DNA of 64,000 nt from Spirosoma sp. (GTDB taxonomy: Bacteria > Bacteroidota > Bacteroidia > Cytophagales > Spirosomataceae), in the NCBI RefSeq assembly GCF_026391055.1, contig NZ_JAPLET010000017.1, forward strand, positions 124,001 through 188,000, read 5' to 3'. Below, piece after piece: positions 25,845-35,221 of this stretch; position 1 is the stretch's first letter; the number at the start of each line of letters is the position of its first letter. The position numbers were made by a program, and so were the translations under genes. The notes beneath the pieces were generated by a model. The model saw nothing but the letters and a program-made list of their open reading frames with translations. It searched no databases and had not been told where the DNA came from.

Positions 25845-28046
25845 CTACAGATTCGTTTCCACAAAATTCGTCAGCATCTGATAGAGGTGCAGGCGGGTAT
25901 TGCCGCCGTAAATGCCGTGGTTTCGGTTGGGGTAATAGAAGGACTGGAATTGCTTACCAGCGGCAATAAGAGCATCTTCAAAGGCGACGGAGTTCTGAAA
26001 GTGTACATTATCGTCGCCGGTGCCGTGTACGAGTAGAAATGGGCCACGCAGTTTGGTCGCGTGCGTAACGGGCGAATTTTCGTCGTAACCCGCTGCGTTC
26101 TCCTGCGGCCGTTTGAGGTAACGCTCGGTATAGATAGTGTCGTAAAAACGCCAGTTAGTGACGGGAGCCACCGAAATACCGGCTTTGAAGACGTCGGCCC
26201 CGAGGGTCATGCACAGCGCACTCATGTAGCCGCCATAACTCCATCCCCAGATACCAACGCGGGCCGGATCAATGTAAGGCAGTGTCTTCAGCTGTCGGGC
26301 AGCGGCAATCTGGTCTTCGGTTTCGAGCTTGCCGAGCTGGGCGTAGGTAGCGGTTCGGAAGGCGGCTCCGCGAGCACCCGTGCCCCGTCCATCGACCGAC
26401 ACAATGATGTAGCCTTTATCCGCCAGGGTCTGGTACCAGAAAAAGTCGCGGCTATCCCAATCGTTTTTTACGGTCTGAGACCCCGGTCCACCGTATACGA
26501 ACATCAATACCGGGTATTTTTTTGCGCCCGTGCTGTCGAAGTTCGCCGGGCGAATCATCCAGCTATTCAGCGGAGAGCCATCGGCCGCTTTGGTTTGAAA
26601 GAACTGTTTTGGCTGGATTTTATAACCCGCTAACCGGCTTTTCAGGCCGTCGTTCGATTCGAGTACCCGCAGGTCGCGGGTTGTTTTCGTATCTCGTAGA
26701 CTGACCCGCACCGGCGCATTTGCTGATGTATGATACAGCAAGTAATAGGTAAAATCGGGGCTGAAATTGGCGGTGTACGTACCCGGCAGCGTAGTCAGCT
26801 TTTGTTTGTTCTGCCCATTCAGGCCAATTCGGTATAGATGCCGTTCGAGCGGAGACGTTTCAGTAGATGTAAAAAAGATCGTGCCTGTTTTCTCATCTAC
26901 ACCCGATACGCTGGAAACCTCAAAATTGCCGGTCGTAACAGGTCGAATAAGCTGGCCATTTATAGCATACAGATACAACTGCTTGTAGCCACTGCGTTCG
27001 CTACTCCAGAGAAACGACTTACCATCGACAAGGTACGTCAGGTCGTCGGTAAACTCCAGATCGACGTAAGTGGCACTCGTTTCGGTCAACACCGTTGTGG
27101 CTTGCCCGGTAGCTGCGTTTACGTGCAGCAGGTCGAGCTTATTCTGAAGCCGGTTCATCCGCCGAATCGACAGCAGTTCCGGGTTTTTTGTCCATTGAAT
27201 GCGGGGCAGATATATATCGGTTTCGGTGCCCGTTTGCGCCAGTATTTTTTTACCCGTGAGCACATCGACCAGCCAAACGGACACCCGTGAATTGGCTTCG
27301 CCCGCTTTCGGGTATTTGAAGCGGTATTCTACCGGATACAAGCCGCCCCAAAGCTGCATATCGTATTCGGGAACGCGGCTTTCGTCGAACCGTATCCAGG
27401 CCAGCCGCTTGCTATCCGGCGACCATTCGAACGCCCGCGCCATACTGAACTCCTCTTCATATACCCAGTCGGCACCCCCGTTGATGATGGCGTTCAGCTT
27501 GCCGTCGGTGGTGAGTTTTGTTTCCTTTTGGGTAGCCAGGTCAACCACAAACAGATTGTTATTCCGCATGAACGCCACCTGTTTGCCATCGGGCGAGAAG
27601 GTAGCGTATTGCTGCTTACCCGCTTTGCTCAACTGCGTTAGCGCTCTGGTGGTCAGATCATAGACATAGAACTCCGCCTTACTCGACCGGCGGTAGATGG
27701 GTTCTTCCTGGGTTGTGATGAGCAGCTTCCGTTCGTCGGCCGACAGTTGGTAACCCTCTACGCTAACCCGTTTTGCTGCATCTGAAACGGTTGCCTGCCG
27801 GGCATCGAAAAGAGTTTCTACGGCTGCGCCGGTGGTGATGGAAAACTTCATGATTTTCTCACCGTCGAGGGTCGTATAAAAACCACCGGCTTTCATCCAG
27901 TTAACCGCATCAACGGTACGCTGGGCAAATACGCCCTGATTGCGCCCCCAAATGTCATCGAGCGACACATTCTTCCGGGTTTGGCCAATGGCTGGAAGAG
28001 CAACAAGAAGAAGGAGAAACCGGGTCAGAAACTGGGGGGCGGTCAT
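25845..28046 (-). CDS. S9 family peptidase, dipeptidyl peptidase IV-like
   Basis: About 733 residues, exported (MTAPQFLTRFLLLLVALPAIG). The N-terminal eight-bladed beta-propeller (DPPIV_N) includes YEEEFSMARAFEWSPDSKRLAW, where the Glu-Glu pair that recognises the substrate N-terminus is visible. The C-terminal alpha/beta hydrolase has VYGGPGSQ, the nucleophile motif GWSYGGYMS, VHGTGDDNVHF with the catalytic Asp, and NRNHGIYGG with the catalytic His. It cleaves X-Pro or X-Ala dipeptides from peptide N-termini in the periplasm. I use the ATG at 28046, where the signal peptide begins. Confidence 0.93.
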   Translation of the reverse strand: MTAPQFLTRFLLLLVALPAIGQTRKNVSLDDIWGRNQGVFAQRTVDAVNWMKAGGFYTTLDGEKIMKFSITTGAAVETLFDARQATVSDAAKRVSVEGYQLSADERKLLITTQEEPIYRRSSKAEFYVYDLTTRALTQLSKAGKQQYATFSPDGKQVAFMRNNNLFVVDLATQKETKLTTDGKLNAIINGGADWVYEEEFSMARAFEWSPDSKRLAWIRFDESRVPEYDMQLWGGLYPVEYRFKYPKAGEANSRVSVWLVDVLTGKKILAQTGTETDIYLPRIQWTKNPELLSIRRMNRLQNKLDLLHVNAATGQATTVLTETSATYVDLEFTDDLTYLVDGKSFLWSSERSGYKQLYLYAINGQLIRPVTTGNFEVSSVSGVDEKTGTIFFTSTETSPLERHLYRIGLNGQNKQKLTTLPGTYTANFSPDFTYYLLYHTSANAPVRVSLRDTKTTRDLRVLESNDGLKSRLAGYKIQPKQFFQTKAADGSPLNSWMIRPANFDSTGAKKYPVLMFVYGGPGSQTVKNDWDSRDFFWYQTLADKGYIIVSVDGRGTGARGAAFRTATYAQLGKLETEDQIAAARQLKTLPYIDPARVGIWGWSYGGYMSALCMTLGADVFKAGISVAPVTNWRFYDTIYTERYLKRPQENAAGYDENSPVTHATKLRGPFLLVHGTGDDNVHFQNSVAFEDALIAAGKQFQSFYYPNRNHGIYGGNTRLHLYQMLTNFVETNL

Positions 28047-28136
28047 GAGCGTTTTTTTAGTCTGTATACAAACGGAACGGTTCGCCATTGCAACGGCGAA
28101 CCATGGCAACGGCGAACCGTTTCTTGGAAAGGCACT

Positions 28137-28721
28137 CTACTTTACGGGTTCAGCAGGAACATTGCCTGGCAGAAGCCCTTTGCGTTTCAGCAGGGCATCG
28201 GTAAAGCGCAGGTCATTTTCGCTGGTGAAGATGCTATAGGGTAAATACAGGAATTGCGCTTTCGCCAGACCTTTGGTCACAGTTTTAGCAATCCAACTGG
28301 CCTTTACGTTCGACATGGCTTCGGCATTGTCCAGAAACAGGATGTAAGCGTCTTTGTCTTTGAAAACACCATTGATCTGGCTCCATTTCAGGATACCGCC
28401 TTCTTTGGCGTTGATTCGCATCAAAATTTGGCGACTGTCGATCTCGTAGACGTATTTCTGAAATAGCGCCTTGCTCTGTTCCATCTGAGCGATGCCCGTA
28501 ATCTGAACAGCCCAGAACAGCACGTACAGGATGGTGAGGAGCACAACAACAATGTAGATCCAGTAATTCGGATAGATGTTCGTCAGGCTCAGCACGACGT
28601 TCAGTAAAATGAGCGCCAGCGGCACAAATCCCCATTTCCAGTTGTCTTTTACCCACTGGCGCAGGGCAATATTAATATACGTTTTTTGGTCTAACGCGTA
28701 TTTTTTTGTCTTAACAATCAT
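28137..28721 (-). CDS. YcxB-like membrane protein
   Basis: About 194 residues from the ATG at 28721. Two adjacent hydrophobic helices (about residues 30-72) are followed by a cytoplasmic domain with IDSRQILMRINAKEGGILKWSQ, then ...DAYILFLDNAEA and YLPYSIF, a pattern seen in YcxB-like (PH-like fold) proteins. Function unknown. It lies 78 bp downstream of the DUF4783 gene on the same strand. Confidence 0.65.
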   Translation of the reverse strand: MIVKTKKYALDQKTYINIALRQWVKDNWKWGFVPLALILLNVVLSLTNIYPNYWIYIVVVLLTILYVLFWAVQITGIAQMEQSKALFQKYVYEIDSRQILMRINAKEGGILKWSQINGVFKDKDAYILFLDNAEAMSNVKASWIAKTVTKGLAKAQFLYLPYSIFTSENDLRFTDALLKRKGLLPGNVPAEPVK

Positions 28722-28798
28722 AGCACCTCTACATGAAAGTGCAAAGATAAGAGAAAGATGTAGGATATAGGATGTATGATATAGTGCTGAAACATACA

Positions 28799-29215
28799 TC
28801 ATACATCTTTCTTCTCTTTCCGAAAGTGCAGGGCGTTTATGGCGTACTGATGGTTGTTTGTCTGGCGCATCAGCACATATACAGAAAACACCTGCCCGTT
28901 GGTTTCGTAGGTGCCGGTGCTGTAATACAACCGGTCTGACGAACCCCGGTATACAAACTGAAAACCATGCGGTGGGTATTTACGAAAGAAGGAACGTAAA
29001 ATCAGTTCGGCGTGGGTAGCTTGCAGGGACTTAAAGTCAACTTTTTCAGTGTCGATGACCAGTTCAATTGTTTTGGCAAAACGCGCCGATAACCGGCCTG
29101 CATCACCACTACGCAGGGAGGTTCCTACGGTCTGGGTAATGTCGGCCTCTATGGATCGTGTTCCCGGATGTACCAGGACCAACAGACTAAAAATAAAACT
29201 AAATACCAGGTTCAT
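28799..29215 (-). CDS. DUF4783 family secreted protein
   Basis: 138 residues with a signal peptide (MNLVFSFIFSLLVLVHPGTR). The NTF2-like fold of DUF4783 is recognised by the segments FAKTIELVIDTEKVDF, ELILRSFFRKYPPHGF and TYETNGQVFSVYVLMR. Family function is unknown; members are small periplasmic proteins confined to Bacteroidota. It is divergent from the phosphoribosyltransferase gene. Confidence 0.85.
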   Translation of the reverse strand: MNLVFSFIFSLLVLVHPGTRSIEADITQTVGTSLRSGDAGRLSARFAKTIELVIDTEKVDFKSLQATHAELILRSFFRKYPPHGFQFVYRGSSDRLYYSTGTYETNGQVFSVYVLMRQTNNHQYAINALHFRKEKKDV

Positions 29216-29348
29216 AGCTGTCGAGAGTAGAGTCTCTTTTCACCACAGGTGGCGAAAACTATGCCAACTAAATACCCCTGCGCTATATTTCATTGCCTAA
29301 CGCCTTTTTCCCCATCTTTGCGGGGTCAATCCATTTTACGATTCGCTT

Positions 29349-29861
29349 ATGAATACCGTCCAGCCAACGCTTATCCTGAATGCCGAGCAAATCCAGCAGA
29401 AAATCAAACGGATAGCCTTTCAGATTTATGAAAATAATTTTGAAGAGGCCACGCTGTTGCTGGCGGGTATTGCGGGAGAGGGCTACATATTGGCCCAGGC
29501 CTTGGCCCGTGAGTTAAAGACGATTGCCCCGTTTTCAGTGAGTTTACTCCAGCTGAACTTCGACAAAACACAGGTAGCACAGCCTACCGTGACGGTCGAC
29601 CCGCCCGTAACCAGTTACAGCGATGCCGTTGTTATTGTTGTGGACGATGTGTTGTATACAGGCCGGACACTGGCATTCGGTTTACAGCCTTTTTTGAGCC
29701 AACCCGTCCGGAAGCTACAGGTAGCGGTTATGATTGATCGAAATCACCCCCGTTACCCAGTAGCCGCCGACTATAAAGGGTACGAACTCAGCACTACCCT
29801 CACCGAACACGTCGACGTTGTGTTGAGCGATGAAGGACGCATGGGAGTCTATCTGAAGTAG
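29349..29861 (+). CDS. PyrR-like phosphoribosyltransferase
   Basis: 170-residue type I phosphoribosyltransferase with the PRPP-binding loop VVIVVDDVLYTGRTL near residue 97 and a flexible-loop region SLLQLNFDKTQ. The arrangement resembles PyrR/uracil phosphoribosyltransferase regulators. It may convert a free base plus PRPP to nucleotide or act in pyrimidine control. No pyr genes are adjacent, so a general salvage role is equally possible. A GTGGAGTGG-rich inverted sequence downstream (29862-29960) probably ends transcription. Confidence 0.83.
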   Translation: MNTVQPTLILNAEQIQQKIKRIAFQIYENNFEEATLLLAGIAGEGYILAQALARELKTIAPFSVSLLQLNFDKTQVAQPTVTVDPPVTSYSDAVVIVVDDVLYTGRTLAFGLQPFLSQPVRKLQVAVMIDRNHPRYPVAADYKGYELSTTLTEHVDVVLSDEGRMGVYLK

Positions 29862-29970
29862 TGGAGTGGGTGAAATGGTGGAGTGGTTGATTAGTGAAGT
29901 ATGCTTACACATCAATTACTGCACCAATTCCCTTATTTCACTAACTCCACCAATCCACTTACTTAACCAT

Positions 29971-30147
29971 TTACACTCTTGTGCTCCTCACCAGTCCAAT
30001 ACCGGCAAAGAAGAAGATGCCGCCCAGAATAACATACACAAAGGATGCCTGAGAAACTCCTCCTTTGGTAAAGTCGATGCCGCCGTAAATAAGGCCGATC
30101 AAACCAGCCAGCGTCAGGATAATGCCTAATATGCTTTTCGCATTCAT
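29971..30147 (-). CDS. Small two-helix membrane protein (DUF3185-like)
   Basis: 58 residues from ATG at 30147 to TAA at 29971. Two hydrophobic helices (SILGIILTLAGLIGLIYGGI and FVYVILGGIFFFAGIGLV) are joined by a short polar loop, and the C-terminus is basic. Proteins of this size and layout are frequent in Bacteroidota and are often annotated DUF3185; no function is known. It is a short gene that is easily missed. Confidence 0.7.
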   Translation of the reverse strand: MNAKSILGIILTLAGLIGLIYGGIDFTKGGVSQASFVYVILGGIFFFAGIGLVRSTRV

Positions 30148-30239
30148 ACGTTGAGTTTTTTAGCGTGAACGGTTTATAACCGGGTTAATAACTAGCGTCA
30201 GCTAAAATCCTCCCTGAAATACTTATTTCTTTTATCGAC

Positions 30240-33200
30240 TTACTCCAGAAGCACCATAATATCCTCTTTAGTAAGTGCTTTCATGAAGTTTTCCTCTGTG
30301 GTAATCAGGCTGCCAGCCAACTGTTGCTTGGCCCGCTGCAACGACAGAATCTTTTCTTCAACGGTATTCTTGGCAATGAATTTGTAAGTAAAAACCGTCT
30401 TTTGCTGACCAATTCGGTGCGCCCGGTCAACGGCCTGGGCTTCAATGGCTGGGTTCCACCAGGGGTCTAGAATAAATACATAGTCAGCCGCAGTGAGGTT
30501 GTGTCCCAGCCCACCCGCTTTTAGTGAAATCAGGAATAACTTCACCGAATCGTCGGTCTGAAACAGCTCGACCTGGCTTTGGCGATCAACCGTCGACCCG
30601 TCCAGATAAGCGTATTTAATATTTTTTTCTTTCAGGTACTGCCTCACAACAGTCAGATGCTTAATGAACTGACTGAACACCAACACCTTATGATTTTCCG
30701 TCATGGCGCTTTCCAGCCGCATAAGCATATCGTCCAGCTTACCCGAATCGCCTTCGTACTCGGCATCGACCATGCGGGGGTGGTTGGCGATCTGGCGGAG
30801 CTTGGTCAGGCCCTGCAGAACAACCATCTGCGACTTGGCAATGCCTTCCTCTTCGATCCGTTCCAGAATCAGGTTTCGGTAATATGATTTGGCTTCTTCA
30901 TACTGGGTCGCCTGATCGGGAGTCATGTCGCAGTAGAGTACACTTTCTACCTTAGGCGGCAAGTCGGTGGCCACCTGCGCCTTGTTTCGCCGAAGCATAA
31001 ACGGCTTGATCAGTCCATACAGCTTGCTGGTTTTTACTTCGTCATGTCGTTTCTCGATCGGGATCTGGAACTCGTTTCGGAAGAATGACTGACTACCCAG
31101 CAAGCCGGGATTGATGAATGACATCTGCGACCAAAGGTCCATAGTACTGTTCTCAATCGGCGTGCCCGTCAGAATGAGCCGGTAGGCATTGTTGAGCTGC
31201 ATAACAGCTTTGGTAATGTGTGACGACGGGTTTTTAATGGCCTGCGATTCATCGAGAATGACGTAGTTGAAGCGGTAATCGCTCAGCAGATCAATGTCGA
31301 TCCGGACAATACCGTATGAGGTCAGGATAAGATCATAGTCGTCGAACTGGGCGGTGTTCTTCTCACGGTAAGTTCCCGTGTAAATCATCACCCGTAAGTC
31401 GGGGGTAAATTTCCGGGCTTCGAGTTCCCAGTTATACAGCAGCGACGTGGGCATAACCAGCAGGCTTGGCTCCGTTACTCCTGCTTCTTTTTGTCCCTGC
31501 AGCATGGCCAGCGTCATTACGGTTTTACCAAGTCCCATATCATCGGCCAGACACCCGCCAAATCGGTACTGCCGCAGGAAATTCATCCAGTCGTAACCTG
31601 CTTGCTGGTATGGGCGGAGGTTACCGATAAATCGGCTGGGCAACGGAAACGGCTCAATTTCTTCAAAATCGCGCAGCCGTTCAAGTTTACGGCTAATGAT
31701 GGCTGTGGCCAGATTATCGCGCTCCAGTTCCTGCACCAGCGCGATGTGGTGTTTGTGCAGCACCAGCCGCCCATCTTCGTCAATCCCGTTGGGGTGTTCC
31801 AGGAAGCCGAACAGTTCGGAATATTTGGTAAACCAGGCTTCGGGAATAACCGCTATTTCGCCATTGGGAAGGGCAAATTCGTGTTTCTTATTAAGGATGA
31901 GCGTCCGTAGTTTCAGGAACGGGATTTCAAACTCGCCAAAGCGAACATTGGCGTAAATATCGAACCAGTCGCGACCTTCTTTAATGGACACATTGATGCT
32001 CGAATAGCCCAAAAAGTAACGCTTGGTATCCTGCGCGTCCTGCCGAAGCAAAAATCCAGCTTCCTGAAGCTGGTTGTTATTATTGGCCAGCCAGTTGAAG
32101 GCTTCGGCTTTCGACAGCGCCAGCCGGCCATGCCGTAAATCCAATCCCGAATCGCGTAGAAACGAAAGCTTCTGCCGTTCCATCCGCTGATCCCGCCGAA
32201 TTTTATGGAAGACGTACTCGTCGTTTTTCTTTTCCAGACTTACATTGGCCGATGCCCCGAAGTTATCGTATCGAAAGGTAAAATCGCCGTATTGAAACGA
32301 CAGGTCGAACATAATTCGCTGGTTGCTGACATCCTCGTTGTCAACAGACTCGGTCCCATCCTGAAACAACGCCACCGGAACAGGCTTGCTCGACTGCACC
32401 ATTTCGGCAACTGTCAGAACGGGCACTGGTTCCATGGCTTCGGTTCTGATCTCGAACCCTTTTGCATACACATCGTAGGAAGCAATGAGGGGCGTAACGA
32501 ACCGTTCGTAATACTGCTGCTCGATATTACGCGGAATAACGATGTGGTTTTTCGCAAAGAACGGCCGAAGTTTTTTGCCATCGACGTTCTTACTAAAGTG
32601 ATAGAGCCGATTGTTGACCAGCAGATAAGCTGGTTCATCACAAATCATCAGTGCATCTTTGAACTGAAACTCAACCCGCTCGGTATCAACCGGCCCGCTA
32701 TCTTTACCATCTCGTGGGCGGTCTTCTCGTGGGCCTATCGGATAGCGGATAATGGGGAAATAGTGGGTAGAGTCAGCATTTCGGACGAAGTGAAAATGCA
32801 CCCGTGCCGGTTCGGGCATCCAGACGATGGATTCCCAGGCTGGGTTCCCATCATTACCCATGATGTAAAAAGGCTTGCCGGGCAGCAGAGCCATAATTTT
32901 AGCCTTGATGGTTTCCAGATACCCCCCAATAGCCTCCTGAACTAGTTTATCGCCTTTCTGTGAATCGTATATTTTCAGAAAAAAATCAACGGCGGGCAAC
33001 TTTCGGGTATTGAACTTCTTAACGATGGTATCCTGCTGAATGCTGTCGATAAGCTTGACCAGTTCAAAATCCCGCTCGTCTAATCCTTTGGCAAACTCCC
33101 CAACATTTTGGGTCGACAGCGTCTGGTTTTGTAACGTTAGTTCCCCTTTACTGTTACGTTGCACAACAAAGGCCTCAATAAGATAGCCCAGGAACTCGTG

Positions 33201-33251
33201 ATCCAGCAATGAATACACGATTTGAAACGGTTGCAACGGTGAGACTTTCAT
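30240..33251 (-). CDS. SNF2/SWI2-family DEAD/H helicase-ATPase
   Basis: 1003 residues. The N-terminal half (~1-520) is a bacterial SNF2-associated region without clear motifs. The RecA-like core has motif I DDMGLGKT, Ia LLVMPTSLLYNWELE, motif II DESQ (DExx box), motif III LTGTPIENS. The C-terminal helicase lobe has VFSQFIKHL, YLDGSTVDRQ, FLISLKAGGLGHNL, FILDPWWNP and DRAHRIGQ with the arginine fingers. Such ATPases translocate on double-stranded DNA and remodel protein-DNA complexes, and RapA-like roles in transcription recycling are known. It is monocistronic. Confidence 0.92.
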   Translation of the reverse strand: MKVSPLQPFQIVYSLLDHEFLGYLIEAFVVQRNSKGELTLQNQTLSTQNVGEFAKGLDERDFELVKLIDSIQQDTIVKKFNTRKLPAVDFFLKIYDSQKGDKLVQEAIGGYLETIKAKIMALLPGKPFYIMGNDGNPAWESIVWMPEPARVHFHFVRNADSTHYFPIIRYPIGPREDRPRDGKDSGPVDTERVEFQFKDALMICDEPAYLLVNNRLYHFSKNVDGKKLRPFFAKNHIVIPRNIEQQYYERFVTPLIASYDVYAKGFEIRTEAMEPVPVLTVAEMVQSSKPVPVALFQDGTESVDNEDVSNQRIMFDLSFQYGDFTFRYDNFGASANVSLEKKNDEYVFHKIRRDQRMERQKLSFLRDSGLDLRHGRLALSKAEAFNWLANNNNQLQEAGFLLRQDAQDTKRYFLGYSSINVSIKEGRDWFDIYANVRFGEFEIPFLKLRTLILNKKHEFALPNGEIAVIPEAWFTKYSELFGFLEHPNGIDEDGRLVLHKHHIALVQELERDNLATAIISRKLERLRDFEEIEPFPLPSRFIGNLRPYQQAGYDWMNFLRQYRFGGCLADDMGLGKTVMTLAMLQGQKEAGVTEPSLLVMPTSLLYNWELEARKFTPDLRVMIYTGTYREKNTAQFDDYDLILTSYGIVRIDIDLLSDYRFNYVILDESQAIKNPSSHITKAVMQLNNAYRLILTGTPIENSTMDLWSQMSFINPGLLGSQSFFRNEFQIPIEKRHDEVKTSKLYGLIKPFMLRRNKAQVATDLPPKVESVLYCDMTPDQATQYEEAKSYYRNLILERIEEEGIAKSQMVVLQGLTKLRQIANHPRMVDAEYEGDSGKLDDMLMRLESAMTENHKVLVFSQFIKHLTVVRQYLKEKNIKYAYLDGSTVDRQSQVELFQTDDSVKLFLISLKAGGLGHNLTAADYVFILDPWWNPAIEAQAVDRAHRIGQQKTVFTYKFIAKNTVEEKILSLQRAKQQLAGSLITTEENFMKALTKEDIMVLLE

Positions 33252-33685
33252 GGTTCAATATCATTCAACCCAGCCTTTAAAAGACCAGACCGAACGTCGG
33301 GAAGAGGGTGAACAATAGCGGTTAAAGACTAGCGTGGATGGCGCGCTGACATCTGCAAAAAAACTAATCAACTCACTCATTGTGAGTTGATTAACCGAGG
33401 TACACAGTTGTCAAAGATTTCAAATATACGAATCAAAACAAAATGTACAAGTAAGAAATTGACAAAATCAGTGAATGGTAAATATGCCGTATAAAAGTGA
33501 TAGAAATTGAGGAAATATAGCAGAAGAATAGCCACGAAAGGGCAAAGAGTGGAGACCAGCGGGGAAGGAGTTGCCGAACTTTATTTCTGAGGAAACGCTG
33601 GAGTCCGGAAGCACCGGTATGCGCAGACTACATACCAAGTATGATAGATGACCTTCTGTCATCACCGACAATAGAGGTGGGCTAC
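33252..33685. other. 434-bp intergenic region with one small palindrome
   Basis: No gene is visible. An 11-bp inverted repeat AATCAACTCAC (33366-33376) pairs with 33382-33392 around TCATT, about 115 bp upstream of the SNF2 start; it could be an operator. The rest is AT-rich without further recognisable structure. Confidence 0.4.
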
Positions 33686-34675
33686 CTATTTTTTCAAATA
33701 AACTTTTATCCAGTCAACCTGCATCACCCCTTCGTTCTCATTGAGGGGTATTTCATCGGCAGTGGGAAGAGTATCCTCTATCGAAAAGAAGTCTCCGCCA
33801 ACGGCCTGATTCAACGAAATCCGCTGTGGTTTTTCAAACAATTTCTCCACATAATTCCCCTGCTTGATGTCAATAATCTGACCATCCAGCAAAAACGTTA
33901 GTGAGTCTTTCTGCCAGATTACTTCATACACGTGCCAGCGATCCGTCAGGTTAGTAGTACTGATTATGTATTTTTCTTCTCTGGGAACGAGCCGTCGGCT
34001 CTGCTCATTATCATAGAAGTAAGCATTCTGGAAAGCGTAGGCCTGCTGCCCACGAGACTGTACAATGGCAATACCGCCATTGGTTGGCCACTTTTCGCCA
34101 TAAGACCAGAAAGAAGGCCACATACCGTAGCCAGTAGGTAGTTTGATCCGGGCCGCTATTCGCACCTGACCTTTGGTACGGTTAGGTGAGAACACGGTTT
34201 TTGATTCAATTCGGGCCGAGGTAAAGTCAAAATCCTTTATGGTATTATCGACATCCGGGCGGTATTTAGGCCCTCTCACCTTCTCTTTTTTAGCCCTGAT
34301 TAGCAATAGCTTATTGGCTGAATTAGTAGGATCTTGAATAAGTGTTAAGTTGTTCGGGCTATTAGTATATAGCTGCAGTTCATTGTTAAAGCCGCCCCCT
34401 ATCCAGAACCTCCAGTTGGACTTGGCTGTATCCATCGGACTTATGTCGAAGTTGTCGTCCATGGTATTGCTCCAGCCATCCATTGCCAACATCGAATCAG
34501 CTGATTTGGCATAATCATAATCCCGAATCCCTAATTCGTCAGCTTGGCTGGTAACAACCGGAGAAATGGGAGCCGAAGGTAACATGATAACTTGCCTACA
34601 GCTTAACGTAGTTGCTATAAAGGTGCCTGGCAGAACCAGCAACCTTAATAAATAAGAAACCCGGGTACGTTTCAT
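33686..34675 (-). CDS. GH16-like lipoprotein lacking the catalytic residues
   Basis: 329 residues. A lipoprotein signal ends at LSC (Cys26). The body is a GH16 jelly roll: NNELQLYT, ARIESKTVFSP, GQVRIAARIKLPTGYGMWPSFW, YEVIWQKDSLTFLLDG and the C-terminal MQVDWIKVY are canonical. The active-site strand normally reads E-I-D-I-x-E after W-P-x-x-G; here it reads GIAIVQ (Gly201, Ala203, Gln206), so nucleophile, helper Asp and acid/base are all replaced. It is therefore likely a surface glucan-binding protein rather than a beta-glucanase, unless residues elsewhere compensate. Confidence 0.85.
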   Translation of the reverse strand: MKRTRVSYLLRLLVLPGTFIATTLSCRQVIMLPSAPISPVVTSQADELGIRDYDYAKSADSMLAMDGWSNTMDDNFDISPMDTAKSNWRFWIGGGFNNELQLYTNSPNNLTLIQDPTNSANKLLLIRAKKEKVRGPKYRPDVDNTIKDFDFTSARIESKTVFSPNRTKGQVRIAARIKLPTGYGMWPSFWSYGEKWPTNGGIAIVQSRGQQAYAFQNAYFYDNEQSRRLVPREEKYIISTTNLTDRWHVYEVIWQKDSLTFLLDGQIIDIKQGNYVEKLFEKPQRISLNQAVGGDFFSIEDTLPTADEIPLNENEGVMQVDWIKVYLKK

Positions 34676-35221
34676 AGGAGTAGAAGCAGGCTGTTTTATA
34701 GCTAGAGAAACCCTAGCTATTTACCCGACATAATAGCATGAAACGGCCCAATCAATTTCCAGACCAGACTTTAATTAATTACGTTATGGCCTACCAATTA
34801 ATAGCCTGAAAAACTAGAAAAGAACAATATTATATATTGTATACAATTGATTATCAATAAGAATTTATTTTTCATTATTTTTCATTAAACTGTAATCTAC
34901 TTAGTTGATTCATAAACTCTTATATTCCACATTATATACACAAATTCCACATTTAGGAATCAGTAAACTTAATTTCAGCATCAGGTATACACCTTAAAGT
35001 GCATAATTAATACCCATATATTTACTAATTTCAAAATGCATAAACAATACAATCAGAACACAATAGCCTTCTACGGTAAGGTTTTTTATTTATCAACCTT
35101 TATTCATAAACAGAGCCTCACACAATTTTACCAGACTGGCCCTATCCGCTACTAATTTTTTGTCGAGATTGGAGTCAGTCAGTCATCAACCTGGGGTCAC
35201 TCATGCACTGAAACTGTACAG
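34676..35221. other. 546-bp AT-rich intergenic region
   Basis: Very AT-rich upstream region of the GH16-like gene and downstream region of the rhodanese gene. A small imperfect dyad TAGCTAGAG...CCCTAGCTA sits at 34699-34719, just before the GH16 gene. No convincing gene or RNA is seen. Confidence 0.35.

Noticed and set aside
29862..29970. Repeated TGGTGGAGTGG / CCACTCCACC words between the phosphoribosyltransferase and small membrane protein genes
   Set aside because: They form an imperfect inverted region typical of a convergent-gene terminator and similar words occur near 280-320; probably simple intergenic repetition.
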